64,000 nucleotides of DNA from Laguncularia racemosa. Taxonomy: Eukaryota > Streptophyta > Magnoliopsida > Myrtales > Combretaceae. The translations under genes and the position numbers were made by a program. Location of the stretch: assembly GCA_037954665.1 (NCBI GenBank), contig JBBMOL010000058.1, positions 1,798,001-1,862,000 of the forward strand, given 5' to 3'. This document shows, one piece after another, positions 21,940 to 34,049 of this stretch; positions within the stretch are counted from its first letter, which is position 1; each line of letters starts with the position of its first letter. Under the pieces are notes generated by a model. It was not told the DNA's origin. It did not search any database and was given only the letters and a program-made list of their open reading frames with translations.

Positions 21940-23960
21940 ATTTTCCTCTCATCATTTACTTGGCCCCAGCAATATTGTGCAATCAAGGAATTAACCTCTT
22001 TGTACCATTTTTCTGGGAATTTAAAGCAACTCATTAAGTAGTTTGGAATCATATTGGCAACGGATTTGATCAGGATCTCCCTACCCACATTGGAAAGTAT
22101 ACTTCTCTTCTAATTTTTCAACTTTGTTCTAATCTTGTCCTTAACAAATTTGAGAGCTTTCGTCTTGCTCCTTCCCTAAATTGTGGGTAGAATAAAGTAT
22201 TTACCTGGGTTTTGCGTCATTGAGATTCTTAATGCCTCTCTAATCTCACCTATACTTTCTTAAGAAGCGTTCTTACTAAAATATACGCTTAACTTTTGGA
22301 AATTTATCTTTTGGCCTAATGCTGTACAATAAACCTATAGAATGTCACTCAGAACCTATACATTCAAAACATCTGCTTCCACAAAAAAATAGTGAATTGT
22401 CAACAAATAAAAGATGTGATAAAGGTAGGTAGGATTGCCTAATGCTCATTCCCCTAAGGGAAACATCTCCTACCGCTCTCTCTATGCTCTAAGAAAGGAC
22501 ATCCGCAATAAGGATAAAGAGATAAGGTGAGAGCGAGTCGCCCTGCATTAGACCTTTAGAAAGGTGGATTTGAGAAGCCATTTTCCCATTTACTCTAATG
22601 CTATAGGATACAATTGTGACAAATTCCACGATCTAATTGGTCTACTTGTCACAAAAACCTAGTTTCTTTAAGACAGCTTTGACGAAGTCCCATTCTACTC
22701 AGTCATATGCTTTATTCATGTCAAGTTTCAAGGCACATAACATTTTGGTGTTAGATTTCTTTATGTGTAAAAGGTGGAATGCCTCATGAGCAACAAGTGT
22801 GTTATCATGAATGACTCTGCTTGACACAAATACACTTTGAGGTTTCAATACTAAATCATGCAAGAATGGTTTTTAAATGATTTACTATGACTCTAGATAT
22901 GATTTTGAAGATAAAATTGCAAAGACTTATTGGATGAAAATGACTTACTTCCTATGGTAAAGCAACTTTCGAGATGAGGATAATGTCGGTGAGATTAAGG
23001 GAGGGGGTAGTTTAACCTATATTAAAGAAGGATTAGGTAGTCCCCATCACGAATTTGTCCACAATGTGCCAATAATGCTGATAAAATATCCTCATATAGC
23101 CATCTAGACCTAGTGCTTTTAGAGCACCCAGCTCGAATGTCACACTTTTAGTTTCCTCAACAATTATCGAGCTGCTTAAGGATTTATTCATTTCATCTGA
23201 GACCAATACTAGGATTGCATTTAGATTGTCACCCCAATTACTCCTTTCTTTTGATCTAGAAAGGTGGTGGTAAAACCTCCCAAAGGTTCTCATTATTTCC
23301 TCCTCATCCTTAAGCCAATTCCCCTCGCTGTCTTTTAATCTTAAGATTTTATTTCTTTGCCTCCTCATTTGAGTTGTTTGGTGGAAGAGTTTGGTGTTCC
23401 TATCACTCTCTTTCAACTAAGTTATCCTAGATCTTTGATGCCAGTACAACTCTTCCCTCTTCCATACTTCAACCAATCTCTCCATTAATTGATGCTCCTT
23501 TGCCCTATCCATGTTTATACCCCTTCCCTGCACATGTGATCGCTCCTATTGTACTCGTCGTATCTTAATTATGTTATTCTAAAACTCCATTCGACTTCAC
23601 TCTATCAACTTTAATCTACATCTCTTTAGTTTAGACCCTAATGGACAAAGATGAGTGCTTAGAGTCTCCTCCCAAGCTATCTTAATCATGGCTTTACATT
23701 TTTTTGTGGTTGTTCGCATATTTTCAAATTTGAAGATCTCCTTCCTTTCTTATCGGCAAAGCAAGTGTCAACTATCAATGCTACATGGCTTAATCCCACC
23801 ATCTCACTATGTAGTACGGTGGTTCACAAGAACTTGTTTAATCGTTCGTTTGATCCCAAAGCTCTGTCAATTCTTTCATTACCATGTTCTCATCCTTCCA
23901 ATTGTTAAACCATGTGAAGCTTGGACCTTGAAAACCGAGATTGTTGAGGTTAACATTTAG
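21940..23960 (-). pseudogene. L1-type LINE (non-LTR) endonuclease-RT ORF, degenerate
   Basis: Reading the minus strand from 23960: end of an APE-type endonuclease (LNNLGFQGPSFTWFNNW, then ERIDRALGSNERLNKF and GLSHVALIVDT), the linker and fingers region (23416-23033 open: DRNTKLFHQTTQMRRQRNKI, ALKALGLDGY), and the reverse transcriptase (LKLDMNKAYD near 22720, GLMQGDSLSPYLFIL near 22555). The catalytic FADD box reads LLFVDNS (about 22410), so the second Asp is lost. Numerous stops and frameshifts; 5' truncated, and no clear poly-A or target duplication was seen at the 21.9-kb end. Order and motifs fit plant L1-clade LINEs. Confidence 0.87.
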
Positions 23961-24129
23961 GACCGTGGAATCGAAAACCTCCTACCCTACCATTGATTTG
24001 ATATATTTTTTTCTTAGTGCATAAACATAGCTTAGTGTTGTAGACTTTTCATTGTCCTTTCCCTCTTTCCTAGACCAATTACTAGTGAAAATTGTCCTAT
24101 TTCTTTATTACTGCTCATATAAGATTATA

Positions 24130-24322
24130 TATTAAGTAAATATACTTTCTTATAAAATAAAATATAATTCAATCTATAAATCAAACCAAAGTAAGCTGAA
24201 ATTTAATGGTTTGGAAAAGTTTCAAAACCAAATCTTATGATTAGGCTCAAAATGATAAAAAACCAATCTGCATTTGTATAGTTTGGTTTAGTTCGAAGGA
24301 AAAATCAAACAAAACCAAACTA
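24130..24322. repeat. Dispersed repeat matching 27212-27360
   Basis: TATTAAGTAAATATACTTTC, then CAAACCAAAG, ATGGTTTGGAAAAGTT, GATAAAAAACCAATC in the same order as at 27212-27355. It is an AT-rich repeat with TTTGGTTTG motifs on both strands; the solo LTR at 24328 inserted immediately to its right, after ACTACATCA. Confidence 0.6.
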
Positions 24323-24600
24323 CATCATGTAAACACCCCATTTTTGCCCTTTAATCACAAATAATGTTTCATTTTCCATTCCTTCATTTTTTCAAATTTT
24401 ATTCTATTTTTCAAAAATAAAGGAAAAGTAACAAAATAAAATAAATAGTAACAATATACTAATTTTGGAATATGATGATAAAAATAATAATAAAAGATGT
24501 TAAATAATTTTTATAAATTTTAAAATAATATAAAAATAATAAAAATTGCAATGCATATATACAAATTGTGATTAATAAAAAAAAAAACGAGAAAGTGAGC

Positions 24601-24653
24601 TAGCCTGGTTGGTCCAATCTTGCCCCCCCGTGGTCTGGTCATAGGTTCGAATC
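24601..24653 (+). promoter_or_regulatory. tRNA-like A-box/B-box pair in the solo LTR
   Basis: TAGCCTGGTTGG (24601-24612) resembles the Pol III A box (one mismatch at the conserved A) and GGTTCGAATC (24644-24653) fits the B-box consensus. They are 43 bases apart start to start, the spacing of a normal tRNA gene. The A box lies 273 bp from the LTR start, in element sense orientation. No closing acceptor stem is evident, so this is tRNA-like and not called a tRNA gene. The same pair is in both other LTRs. Confidence 0.6.
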
Positions 24654-25008
24654 ACAGGAAAAGAGTTTTGAGCATTTTGTTTTGTTTTTTTTTTTTCCCA
24701 GGGACACATGGCAGCATATGATTGGATAAAGGGATCACACGCACCAGGTGCGTGATCGTCTTCAACCTCCGTCCGAGATTGTCGCCAGCAGCGGGGAGGG
24801 GGAAATCTGATTATTTTGATGCGATTTTTTGCACAAATCCAACAAATCTTTAACTAAAATGAGATAAACATAATCTAATTAACACAAATATTAATAAAAA
24901 TAAAAAATTTACACGAATCAAAGGCAAATTGGAAGTAGGTTCAACTGCAAATCTGAATTAGGCTTATCAGAGGGAAATTTGAGCTTATCTAGCTCGGTTT
25001 TTTAAGCT

Positions 25009-25017
25009 TATAAATAG
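25009..25017 (+). promoter_or_regulatory. TATA box of the solo LTR
   Basis: TATAAATAG followed by AGCACGATGAGAG. The same nonamer occurs at the equivalent place in the two other LTRs (56317-56325 and 58495-58503, minus), so it is the likely Pol II core promoter of this retroelement family. Confidence 0.7.
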
Positions 25018-26267
25018 AGCACGATGAGAGAAAGTAAGGGCACAGATCAGAAAAGAGAAAAAGAGAGAAAACACAAGAGTTCGAAGCTTCACCAGAGTTT
25101 TCCCAAACCGCGACCGACAACCACTCTTTAAACCACTACCTAGAGAGGTTCTAGAAGGAAGCCACTGCCACCTTCGGATTGCCCAGAAGCAGCCATCAAT
25201 TGCCTTCAAAAGCTACCGAAAAGCTACCGACGAGGAAGCTTCGATCGCCGATCCGATTGTCGCGATCTGACCCAATCTGATTCGACCCGACCTACGAACC
25301 GTGATCCATATCCATGTCAACTAATTATTTATTTATTTATTATTATTAGAATAAATAATAAAAAAATGAAAAAATATATATATGCAAAAAAATAATTTTT
25401 TTGTAGAATATTAATTAGATTTAGAGTTTTTAATAAATAAATAAATATGTTTATTATAGTAATAAAATATATAATAAAATAAAACATATAATAAAATAAT
25501 ATAAAATAAATAATAATAATAATAATGAGAAATTAATAGAAGTTAGATGAATAATATGAATAAAAAATAAAAATAAAATAATAAATAATAATGAATTTTA
25601 TCTTATTTTCTATCGCTTAAGAAATTCTTTTTTCAAAATTGATTTTTCTTAAATCAAAAGTTTGTTTTTTAGAAAAGAAAATATTAAAGTTTAGGCTCAT
25701 AATTTTTTAGAAATCTTTAAATTGATAATAAACATAAACCTGACATATTTTCATAATTAAAATGAATCAATCCACTAAAATTTTATAAAAAGTAAACTAC
25801 GGCTTGTTTGATCTCGAATAGTGGGTACATAGGCACCCTTATTGGGCAACTCTAAAAAGAATAAAAAAATAATTTTCTAAATCATTATTAGTGTAATTTT
25901 TTAATATCTTCTTTTTTTTATGAAAAAAAGGGTATCATAACATAATTCAAATTTCAGAAAGATAAGGTGGTAACTTTAAAGTTTAAATAGGATAGCCCTC
26001 GAGTTAAGAATCTCTAGTTTTTCTTTCTTCTTTTTCATTTATAAAAATAGAAAGAGGAGATTCCGTCGACTAGTTGTCTAAATTAGAATTAATCCACTCA
26101 ATTAGTTCTAATTCAATAATTTTTCTCAACTTTAGTTGGGTGGCAACTCCAAATAAATACTAAGATTTCGAGTTTAAGTTGAGGATTTATATTGGACGAG
26201 TATATGATCTAATATGAATTGGATTAGGAACATAATGAAAATTTTAAAAATTAAACTCGACACATCA

Positions 26268-27364
26268 ACCCCTAGCTAGAGGTACATCTAGCATAAAGAA
26301 ATAAAGCTTTTCTCTCCATTCAATTGGACATATTATGTTTAGGTTGGATTAAAATAGGATTAAACATATTTTAGAGGACTTTTAAAGGAGAAGAAATTGT
26401 TGAAATAAGTTGCCATTTAGGACTTGAAAAGATCCAATAGTCGAGATTAGAAAAAATAATAATAAAAAATAGATCTGAAGATGAGAAATTAATTTATGAA
26501 TTATTTAACAATTTAGATTTGAGACTTATTTTTAAGTCATTAATTGGTGAATTATTCCAATACCATCCCTTAAAAGATACATGGCCAATTATGGTATGAG
26601 GAGTCACAATCCATGGTGGAATAAAGTGATGAGATTTAGGTAAACATCTATTTTCAGTATATTTCAAAGTGAGAGTCAAATTGATCCATCCAGCATGACT
26701 ACAGTTAAGATAAGTAAAAAAATCGATCAAATTGAATCAAACCAAACAAAAAAATATGTTTTCTTTTCCTTTCTTTCTTTTTTTTTTTTTTTGCAATTTA
26801 GTTTGGAAAATTCTCAATTTGAACAAAAACAAAAATTTATGGTTGGTTTGGAAGGAACAAAATGAACCAAAACGTTTTGAAAAAAAAAAACAATATTTTA
26901 CAGTTAACTAAAAATATTCTTTTACCACATAACCCTATAAAAGTTTTTAGTTTGCATTTATAGAAATGCATATATATTTAAATTTTATAATCATAATTAA
27001 CAAATATGTATATAAGCTAACTCAAAATTTACATTATATACTAATTTTAGGTATAAAATTAGTTATTAATACACATTTAAAATTTTTTAGTTATTTAAAT
27101 ATTGACTTCATCACCTCCTTATATGGTATGAATATATGTTATTATTAAATTTGTTTTGGCCAAAATATGTTATTATTAATTGAATTTAATATTTTTATAT
27201 AAAATTATATGTTAAGCAAATATACTTTGTTAAATAATAAAATGTGGTTTAATTTATGAACCAAACCGAGCCAAATCAAAGTTTTATGGTTTAGAAAAGT
27301 TCATAAATCGAACCCTACTATTTGGTTCAAAGGGATAAAAAAAAAATCAAACTACATTTTTTTT
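26268..27364. other. AT-rich intergenic stretch
   Basis: No gene recognised. Contains poly-pyrimidine (26763-26792) and A-tracts, TTTGGTTTG-rich sequence, and at 27212-27360 the second copy of the dispersed repeat at 24130-24322. Confidence 0.5.
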
Positions 27365-27930
27365 TGTAATGCCTTAAAGTAGAAGTAATTGATAACTAAG
27401 ACACTAAACTTTGATGGGCCTTTTTTTTTTTTTTTTAATTTTAACCACTTGCTCCAAATATTTCTAACTAATATAGACATGTTACTCACTATTCAGTCTT
27501 ATATATCACTATTCAATATCTCCAACAATATACATAAGACTTTCATTCACATGAGTATCACAATCTCCCTCTTTAAATACATGGGGTAATAATCTCTCCC
27601 CCACACTTAAGCATACGTGACATCTTCATTGTGAGACTTTAAAATTGGACCCAGATCTTCCCATTTTTTAGTCATCCCTAAATCAGATACTTATTGGTAC
27701 GGAATTGGTTTTAATACCATTTGTAATGCCTTATGATAAAATTAGATATTAATCAAGCCAATAAAATCTAATTGACCATTTTCAATCATTTGATCTAAAA
27801 GTTTTAAACTAATGTTGACATTTTATTTATTACTTCTTCTTATATACCACTACTTAATATTTCTTACAATCAATGTTGGTCTTCTATTTATATGGAGCAT
27901 TGCAATCTTTCTTCTTAAACACATAATGCA
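27365..27930 (-). mobile_element. Possible TRIM-like miniature LTR element
   Basis: TGTAATGCCTTA occurs at 27365 and again at 27722. What follows each copy is similar though diverged (ATATCACTATTCAATATCTC versus ATACCACTACTTAATATTTC; both then lead to a run ending in AAATACAT/AAACACAT). Just left of the second copy the minus strand reads TGGTATTAAAACC, like a decayed tRNA-Met primer-binding site adjoining the end of an LTR. This suits two ~220-350 bp LTRs with almost no interior, minus orientation. Borders are approximate. 27931-28430 holds no gene. Confidence 0.4.
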
Positions 27931-28429
27931 TCACATTTATGGTTGGGTTTGATTTGAAAAATTAAATGAACCAAATCAACCTGCATCCACTTCTTACTAT
28001 AATATTCATACTAATTGAATTATGACAATTATCAAAATTTTTATAAATCAATAGCATGAATAGTAGTTTCTCAATCAAATTCATCTAATTCGATTCTCCA
28101 ATCCTCCAAATTAAGAGAGATGTGGCATATAGGTGGAAGTTAAGCTAGGAAATAATGGGAATACTTATACAGTTTCAATACACACAATATAATTCTTCTT
28201 AAATATCTTTGTGAGTTTCTTAAACTACCACGTGAAGATTTTAGGAATTTTCCTTCTTTCAAAACCCTCACGACCATATTGATGGTGATTTAAATGTGGG
28301 TTAGTTTATTATTGTATTACTAAACCTAAAAATAAGAAAACTATTTATTATTCCAAGCGTTGAACTTAGAAAATATGTTTGAATTTAAAAAAAAAAGATA
28401 GGTTCTCTCTTTGTTTTAATGGGGTAGTA

Positions 28430-29036
28430 TGAGTAATTCCTCCTATTGGTTTGGGTCATATGTTGGTATAGGCTCTTGATTGTTGAAGTAGCAATATGGG
28501 TATGTTAATGAGTGCATCGGATATTTGTTAAGGAAATGAAGAAAACTTGTAATATTTTTTCATCACGAAGAATTACAAACTTGGAAAAAAAAATCATCCA
28601 TTCTATTATTTTGACCATTAAAATGCCTCAAAAGGTTAATATGATGAAAATTAGCAGTTAAACATTATCACATATTTCAATAAATAATAAACAAATATTA
28701 ATTATTTTTAAATATATAGTAATAATAATAATAAACTATTAATTATATATTTATAAATTAAATTTTATTAATATTTATATATTATTAATCAACCTATCAA
28801 TTTGACTCATTAGTAGCTGGTAACAGCTCCATTATCTACCAGTCTTTCAATCTTATCCATGGAGTGAGAATGGCTAATAGGCAAAGTTTTTAAAGTTGTC
28901 TTGTAGAAAAAATTGAGACCACCATTGATGGAAACTGGTATTGGTACACCCTACCTTTGGCAAGCTCAACCACCAATTTCCACTTGGAGAAATCAAATCT
29001 ATTTAAAATTTACATGAAAATAATACTCAGGTTACA
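28430..29036. repeat. Duplicated block paralogous to 20822-21840
   Basis: Copy of the block at 20.8 kb, shorter in its middle. It leads directly into the MITE-bearing tandem triplication at 29021. No gene seen. Confidence 0.75.
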
Positions 29037-29044
29037 CTAGCTAG

Positions 29045-29258
29045 CATGGTTGTTAAAATCACAAGTTAATTGTACGATTATATAAGTTTGTAATTTTATT
29101 AAGTTTTTCATAATCAAAATGGAAGAAAAATCATTTAGGTATAAAATTTTGATATAATTATGAGTTTAGATTACGATTCTATAAATTACTGATTTTATAC
29201 GATTCTATTGATTTTATACTATTCAATTCCAGATAAAATCGCGATTTTGACAACCATG
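29045..29258. mobile_element. hAT-type MITE, copy 1
   Basis: Terminal inverted repeats CATGGTTGTTAAAATC and GATTTTGACAACCATG bound a 214-bp AT-rich, non-coding segment. Left flank CTAGCTAG (29037-29044) is the presumed 8-bp target duplication; the right flank of this copy has mutated (CAAACTAA). The paralogous block at 21830-21845 shows the empty site. Confidence 0.72.
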
Positions 29259-29836
29259 CAAACTAATGATAAGGATCTTAGCTTTTGTAAGTATTAATTA
29301 TTGTACATTTTTTTTTTTATGGGGGGTGGGTGGACGATAAAAAAGAGAACAAGAGAGATGAATTTAGATATCTAATACTCATTTAGCTTAAATATAAGTG
29401 CTAATTTTTTTCTTCTTTTTTTTTTTTCTTATTGCATGCAAAACCAGTATGTAATTGCTTGAAATTCTAAAAAAAAAAGAAAAGAAAAGAAGTGAATAGA
29501 AATTCATGATAAGAATCACAATAATCCTGTGGCATCTAATGAATCATTTTTTAATAGAATTTTATTGTTTTTGTTGTCTTCCCACCAAGATAAATGCCAA
29601 ATGCAATAACTCACAAAGTACACCTCTCATGGAAAAAGCGATGCCCTTCATATTATGTGATTGGGATGAGGGATAGAATTTGTTTTGTGGCATATTTCCA
29701 TTTGTTAATAAAGGATATTACAAACTTGTGATTGATTGTATATTAGGTATGTTTTCTTCTTAATTTTATTTTGTTTTCTTGCACCCCCAGGGCCTACACA
29801 ACCCCCACTAGCTAATACTCATGTTACACTAGCTAG

Positions 29837-30070
29837 CATGGTTGTTAAAATCACAAGTCAATTGTACGATTCTATAAGTTTGCAATTTTATTAAGTTTTT
29901 CATAATCAAAATGGAAGAAAAATCATTTAGGTATAAACTTTTGATATAATTATGAGTTTAGATATATGATTCTACAAGTTACTGATTCTACCAATTTTAT
30001 ATGATTTTATACGATTTTACTAATTTTATACTATTCAATTCTAGGTAAAATCACGATTTTGACAACTATG
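29837..30070. mobile_element. hAT-type MITE, copy 2
   Basis: CATGGTTGTTAAAATC ... GATTTTGACAACTATG, flanked by CTAGCTAG (29829-29836) and CTAGCTGA (30071-30078), 6 of 8 matching. It arose by tandem copying of the surrounding unit, not by a separate insertion. Confidence 0.72.
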
Positions 30071-30661
30071 CTAGCTGATGATAAGGATCTTAGCTTTTGT
30101 AAGTATTAATTATTTTACATTTTTTTCGTTTTTTTTTTTGTGGGGGGTGGGTGGAGGATAAAAAAGAGAGCAAGAGAGATGAATTTAGATATCTAATACT
30201 CATTTAGATTAAATATAAGTGCTAATTTTTCTCTCTCTCTCTCTCTCTTTTTTTATTGCATGCAAAACCAGTATGTAATTGCTTGAAATTCTAAAAAAAA
30301 AAAGAAAAGAAAAGAAGTGAATAGAAATTCATGATAAGAATCACAATAATCCTGTGGCATCTAATGAATCATTTTTTAATAGAATTTTATTGTTTTTGTT
30401 GTCTTCCCACCAAGATAAATGCCAAATGCAATAACTCACAAAGTACACCTCTCATGGAAAAAGCGATGTCCTTCATATTATGTGATTGGGATGAGGGATA
30501 GAATTTGTTTTGTGGCATATTCCCATTTGTTAATAAAGGATATTACAAACTTGTGATTGATTGTATATTAGGTATGCTTTCTTCTTAATTTTATTTTGTT
30601 TTCTTGCACCCCCAGGGCCCACACGACCCCCACTAACTAATACTCATGTTACACTAGCTAG

Positions 30662-30885
30662 CATGGTTGTTAAAACCACAAGTCAATTGTACGATTATAT
30701 GAGTTTGCAATTTTATTAAGTTTTTCATAATCAAAATGGAAGAAAAATTATTTAGGTATAAACTTTTGATATAATTATGAGTTTAAATATACGATTCTAC
30801 AAGTTACCGATTCTACCGATTTTATATGATTTTACCAATTTTATACTATTCAATTCTACGTAAAATCACTATTTTGACAACTATG
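30662..30885. mobile_element. hAT-type MITE, copy 3
   Basis: Third copy in the tandem array, with the same ends and flanks (CTAGCTAG left, CTAGCTGA right). The terminal repeat carries an extra C (GTTAAAACC). Confidence 0.7.
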
Positions 30886-31450
30886 CTAGCTGATGATAAA
30901 GATCTTAGCTTTTGTAAGTATTAATTATTATACATTTTTTTCATTTTTTTTTTGTGGAGGGTGGGTGGAGGATAAAAAGAGAGCAAGAGAGATGAATTTA
31001 GATATCTAATACTCATTTAGATTAAATATAAGTACTAATTTTTCTCTTCTTTTTTTTTTTTTTCTTATTGCATGCAAAACCAGTATGTAATTGCTTGAAA
31101 TTCTAAAAAAAAGAAAAGAAAAGAAAAGAAGTGAATAGAAATTCACGATAAGAATAACAATAATCCTATGGCATTTGATGAATTATTTTTTAATAGAATT
31201 TTATTGTTTTTGTTGTCTTCCCACCAAGATAAATGCCAAATGCAATAACTCACAAAGTATACCTCTCATGGAAAAAGCCATGTCCTTCATATTATGTGAC
31301 TAGGATGAGGGATAGAATTTGTTTTCTGGCATATTTCCATTTGTTAATAAAGGATATTACAAACTTGTGATCGATTGTATATTAGGTATGTTTTCTTCTT
31401 AATTTTATTTTGTTTTCTTGCACCCCTACGGCCCACACAACCTCCACTCT

Positions 31451-32202
31451 CTGCCCCCAAAAAAAAAAATCATTTTTTTGAAAATTTTTATGATTTTATA
31501 TATTTTTATAGAATCGATTCAACGTTTAATTTTATTATTAATTTACATATTAAAGGTGATTAACTATTGAAATTTAATATATATAATTAAAGACCAAATC
31601 GTTTTAATTAAAATAATAAACGAAATTATGAAAAGTCCTACCTTTTTCTTATGACCGTTAGCAATTTGCTATAACTTTTGGCCTTTCACTTAAGGGAAGG
31701 TATGGCTTTTGGTAACAATCATTTTATAGTGGACCAAATACTTAAAAGTTCTAGATATGAACAATATAATATATGGATATGATATTTGATATTAAAGGTC
31801 TATGTCTTGTTGTATGTCGGTATATGGCACGTGCTGATACAAAAACCTAATGAACATTGGCCTTTTTTTTTTAGGTAGTTTATATGTGGAAAATAAAATA
31901 AAATTTGTGTATTTGAATGAATGCACTTCAAAATAAAATTTGGATATTTCCATATTTAACTTGCCAAAATATCCTCCATGGAAAAATATGGTTTGTAAAT
32001 CTTCCTAAAAAAGTATAGACATATTTCTATCTATTAATAAAGGATACGATAAGTTTAAAGCTCATTATAAATTAGATATATTTTCTTTTTCTTTTTTTTT
32101 CCAAAAAAAAATTATGCGTATCTCAAACCTCTATTTGCGGCTTTACTAAGCATTCTATCATAGAGCAAATATTTAAAAGTTTGGAGTTTAGACAATCTAT
32201 AT
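31451..32202. other. AT-rich intergenic stretch
   Basis: No gene recognised. The remnant of the tandem unit near 32033-32090 and poly-A/poly-T tracts are the only features. ATCTATAT (32195-32202) is the left target duplication of the hAT element. Confidence 0.5.
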
Positions 32203-33325
32203 TAGACATAGGAGAGGGCTAGTTTTGGCTTGTGAGTTGGCTTAGTCAATTCGGGCCCTCGAACTGACCCTTTAGTGGAATTGGCTCGATGGGTAGAAAC
32301 CACTGGATCGGCAGTTTAATGCAACCTGGCGAACCGATGAACCCCAAATCGGCCATCAACTTGCCGACTTAAGGTCCATTTGAACCGGGGTTTGGGCCCG
32401 CTGTATAAGTAAAATAAATAAATAAATAAAGTTGACAGCAAAGAAGAAACATAGAGGAGAAAGAAAAGAAAGGAAAAAAATTCAACTTGAAGGCTGACAC
32501 ACGTTGTCAGCAAATAAAGAAAAAGAAAAAATGTTAAAGGAAATAGGAATAGAGTGAAGAAAATATTTAACTTAAAGGTAGCAACTCTTCAACCTTAGGG
32601 AAGAAAAACAAAGAAAAAGAGAAGACAACTGGAGAGAAAACGTGGAAGAATGATGCAAGATAAAAACAGTCAAATTTGCACTCTAACATTTTGAAAGCAT
32701 GAAGTGCATTTTCAAAAAAATATTCGCGTAGATTTATAAGATTACAGGCAGTGAGGAATAAGTTTAAGTTGTTGGTGTAGGTGCAGTGTGTAAGTGTTCA
32801 AATTTTCAAATTTAAATGTTGCAAAAGAGTAGAAGAAATTAAGCGTGTTGTTGAATGTTATATAAATTGATAGTACAGTTTGAAGAGCGGAATTATCCAC
32901 ACAAAAAATTTGTACTCACTTTTGTCTTTTGCTCTCATCTTCAATTTTCTATACTCTCATATTCTATTTGCTATGCTCATATCTTCTACAATGTCAACAT
33001 CTTGTGAATAATTTCTATTATGTCTCCTTATCTGCCACATTAGTATTTTATAATTATCCTAATATTAAAAAATGACAAGTTATTTTTGGGGTTTATATTC
33101 TTTTAAGAGGGATCGTTTTGATAAAGGTAATAGGAGCAAATCTGTGCAAGAGGCATCTTAACAATATTTTAAAGTAGATGATTACGATATCCATGACTTT
33201 ACCAACAAACGCCTAGAAGACTTGATGATACCAATCCTAAGCTTTCATAAAAGGCTTTTTAATGGACAAAGCAAACCGCTGCCATAAGGCAGTAAGGAGG
33301 AGGCGGAAGGAAAAGGGTAAGACGG

Positions 33326-34034
33326 TGACGCAGATTCGGATACGAATTCCTTCACACACAACCAAATCGTCAACAACAATCAAATAACTCGAATTTTTTT
33401 TTAGGTTTTTTTTTGGATTTTGGAACTATCGAATAAAATCAAGATATAGATAAAATTGTCAATCTATAGATGTCAAGATTGATAAAATTAAACTGTTTCA
33501 CAATCAAAATATAGAACGATAGAGCCCACGTTCTACAAATCAATCACTATGGTTAAAGAATTCCAAGAATTCAATAACGATGCTCACCACAAATTCTATA
33601 GAACCAAGAATTTGATAAGAACAACAAGAATAAAGAGAAAAGAATTCAATCCCCAATATTCAAAGATATCCAAAGAGGATTCACAACACTCAAGTGTCTT
33701 TGTGTTTTTAACCAAAATGATAATCCTCCACGAAAAACCTTAAGGTCCCTATTTATAACATCCTAAAAAATTGGTGCGAAAACATTCAAGGCCGGCCAAA
33801 GGCCAGCGGCCTTCACTTAGGCCGGCACCAAAAGCCAGCGGCCTTCTCTTAAGCCGGCACTAAAAGCCGGCGGCCTTCATTTTAGGCCGGCTCCAAGGCT
33901 GGCGACCTTGAAGTGAACTCGGCCGGCCTTTACTCAAGGCCGGCTTAAGGCTGGCCGGACTTCGCCTTGGGTCCTCCCGATGCCTATGTCCTCCTTTTTT
34001 TGGTGCTCTTATTTTTGCTCTTGGAATCGTATCA
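33326..34034 (-). repeat. 3' LTR of the gag-protease element (709 bp)
   Basis: TGACGCAGATTCGG to GGAATCGTATCA. Compared with the 5' LTR it is longer by 45 bp, largely because of an extra unit of a GC-rich palindromic minisatellite (GGCCGGC...GGCCTT, 33791-33905). The adjoining purine tract ATGGAGAGAA (minus, about 34035-34044) is the likely polypurine tract. Confidence 0.9.
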
Positions 34035-34049
34035 TTCTCTCCATGTTGA

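Larger units (their letters stand above)
24328..26262 (+). mobile_element. Solo LTR of a Tat/Ogre-type gypsy element, perfect 5-bp target duplication
   Basis: Begins TGTAAACACCCC (24328), ends AAACTCGACA (26262), 1935 bp, and is flanked on both sides by CATCA (24323-24327 and 26263-26267). The sequence aligns along its length with the two LTRs at 55028-57011 and 57116-59185 in reverse complement, which assigns it to the same family. With no internal sequence and a perfect duplication it is a solo LTR, the product of recombination between the two LTRs of a former full element. In U3 it has a TATAAATAG (25009-25017) and, upstream, tRNA-like A- and B-box motifs. The small frames inside (e.g. 24985-25209) are not genes. 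Confidence 0.93.
29021..31450. repeat. Three tandem copies of a ~0.8-kb unit
   Basis: Units start at about 29021, 29814 and 30639 (TAATACTCA...TTACACTAGCTAG) and end in a TTGCACCCC-GGCC-ACAC-ACC-CCACT stretch near 29808, 30632 and 31445. Periods are about 790 and 825 bp; length differences lie mainly in poly-T/poly-A and a (CT)n run (30231-30248). The copies are very similar by eye, so the amplification is recent relative to other repeats here. A diverged remnant of the unit's 3' end (TTAATAAAGGATA...) is also at 32033-32090. Each unit carries one MITE. No coding potential was recognised. Confidence 0.88.

Noticed and set aside
24590..24665. A genuine tRNA gene
   Set aside because: A- and B-box words and spacing fit, but there is no acceptor stem, no sensible anticodon arm and no terminator, and the segment lies within an LTR.
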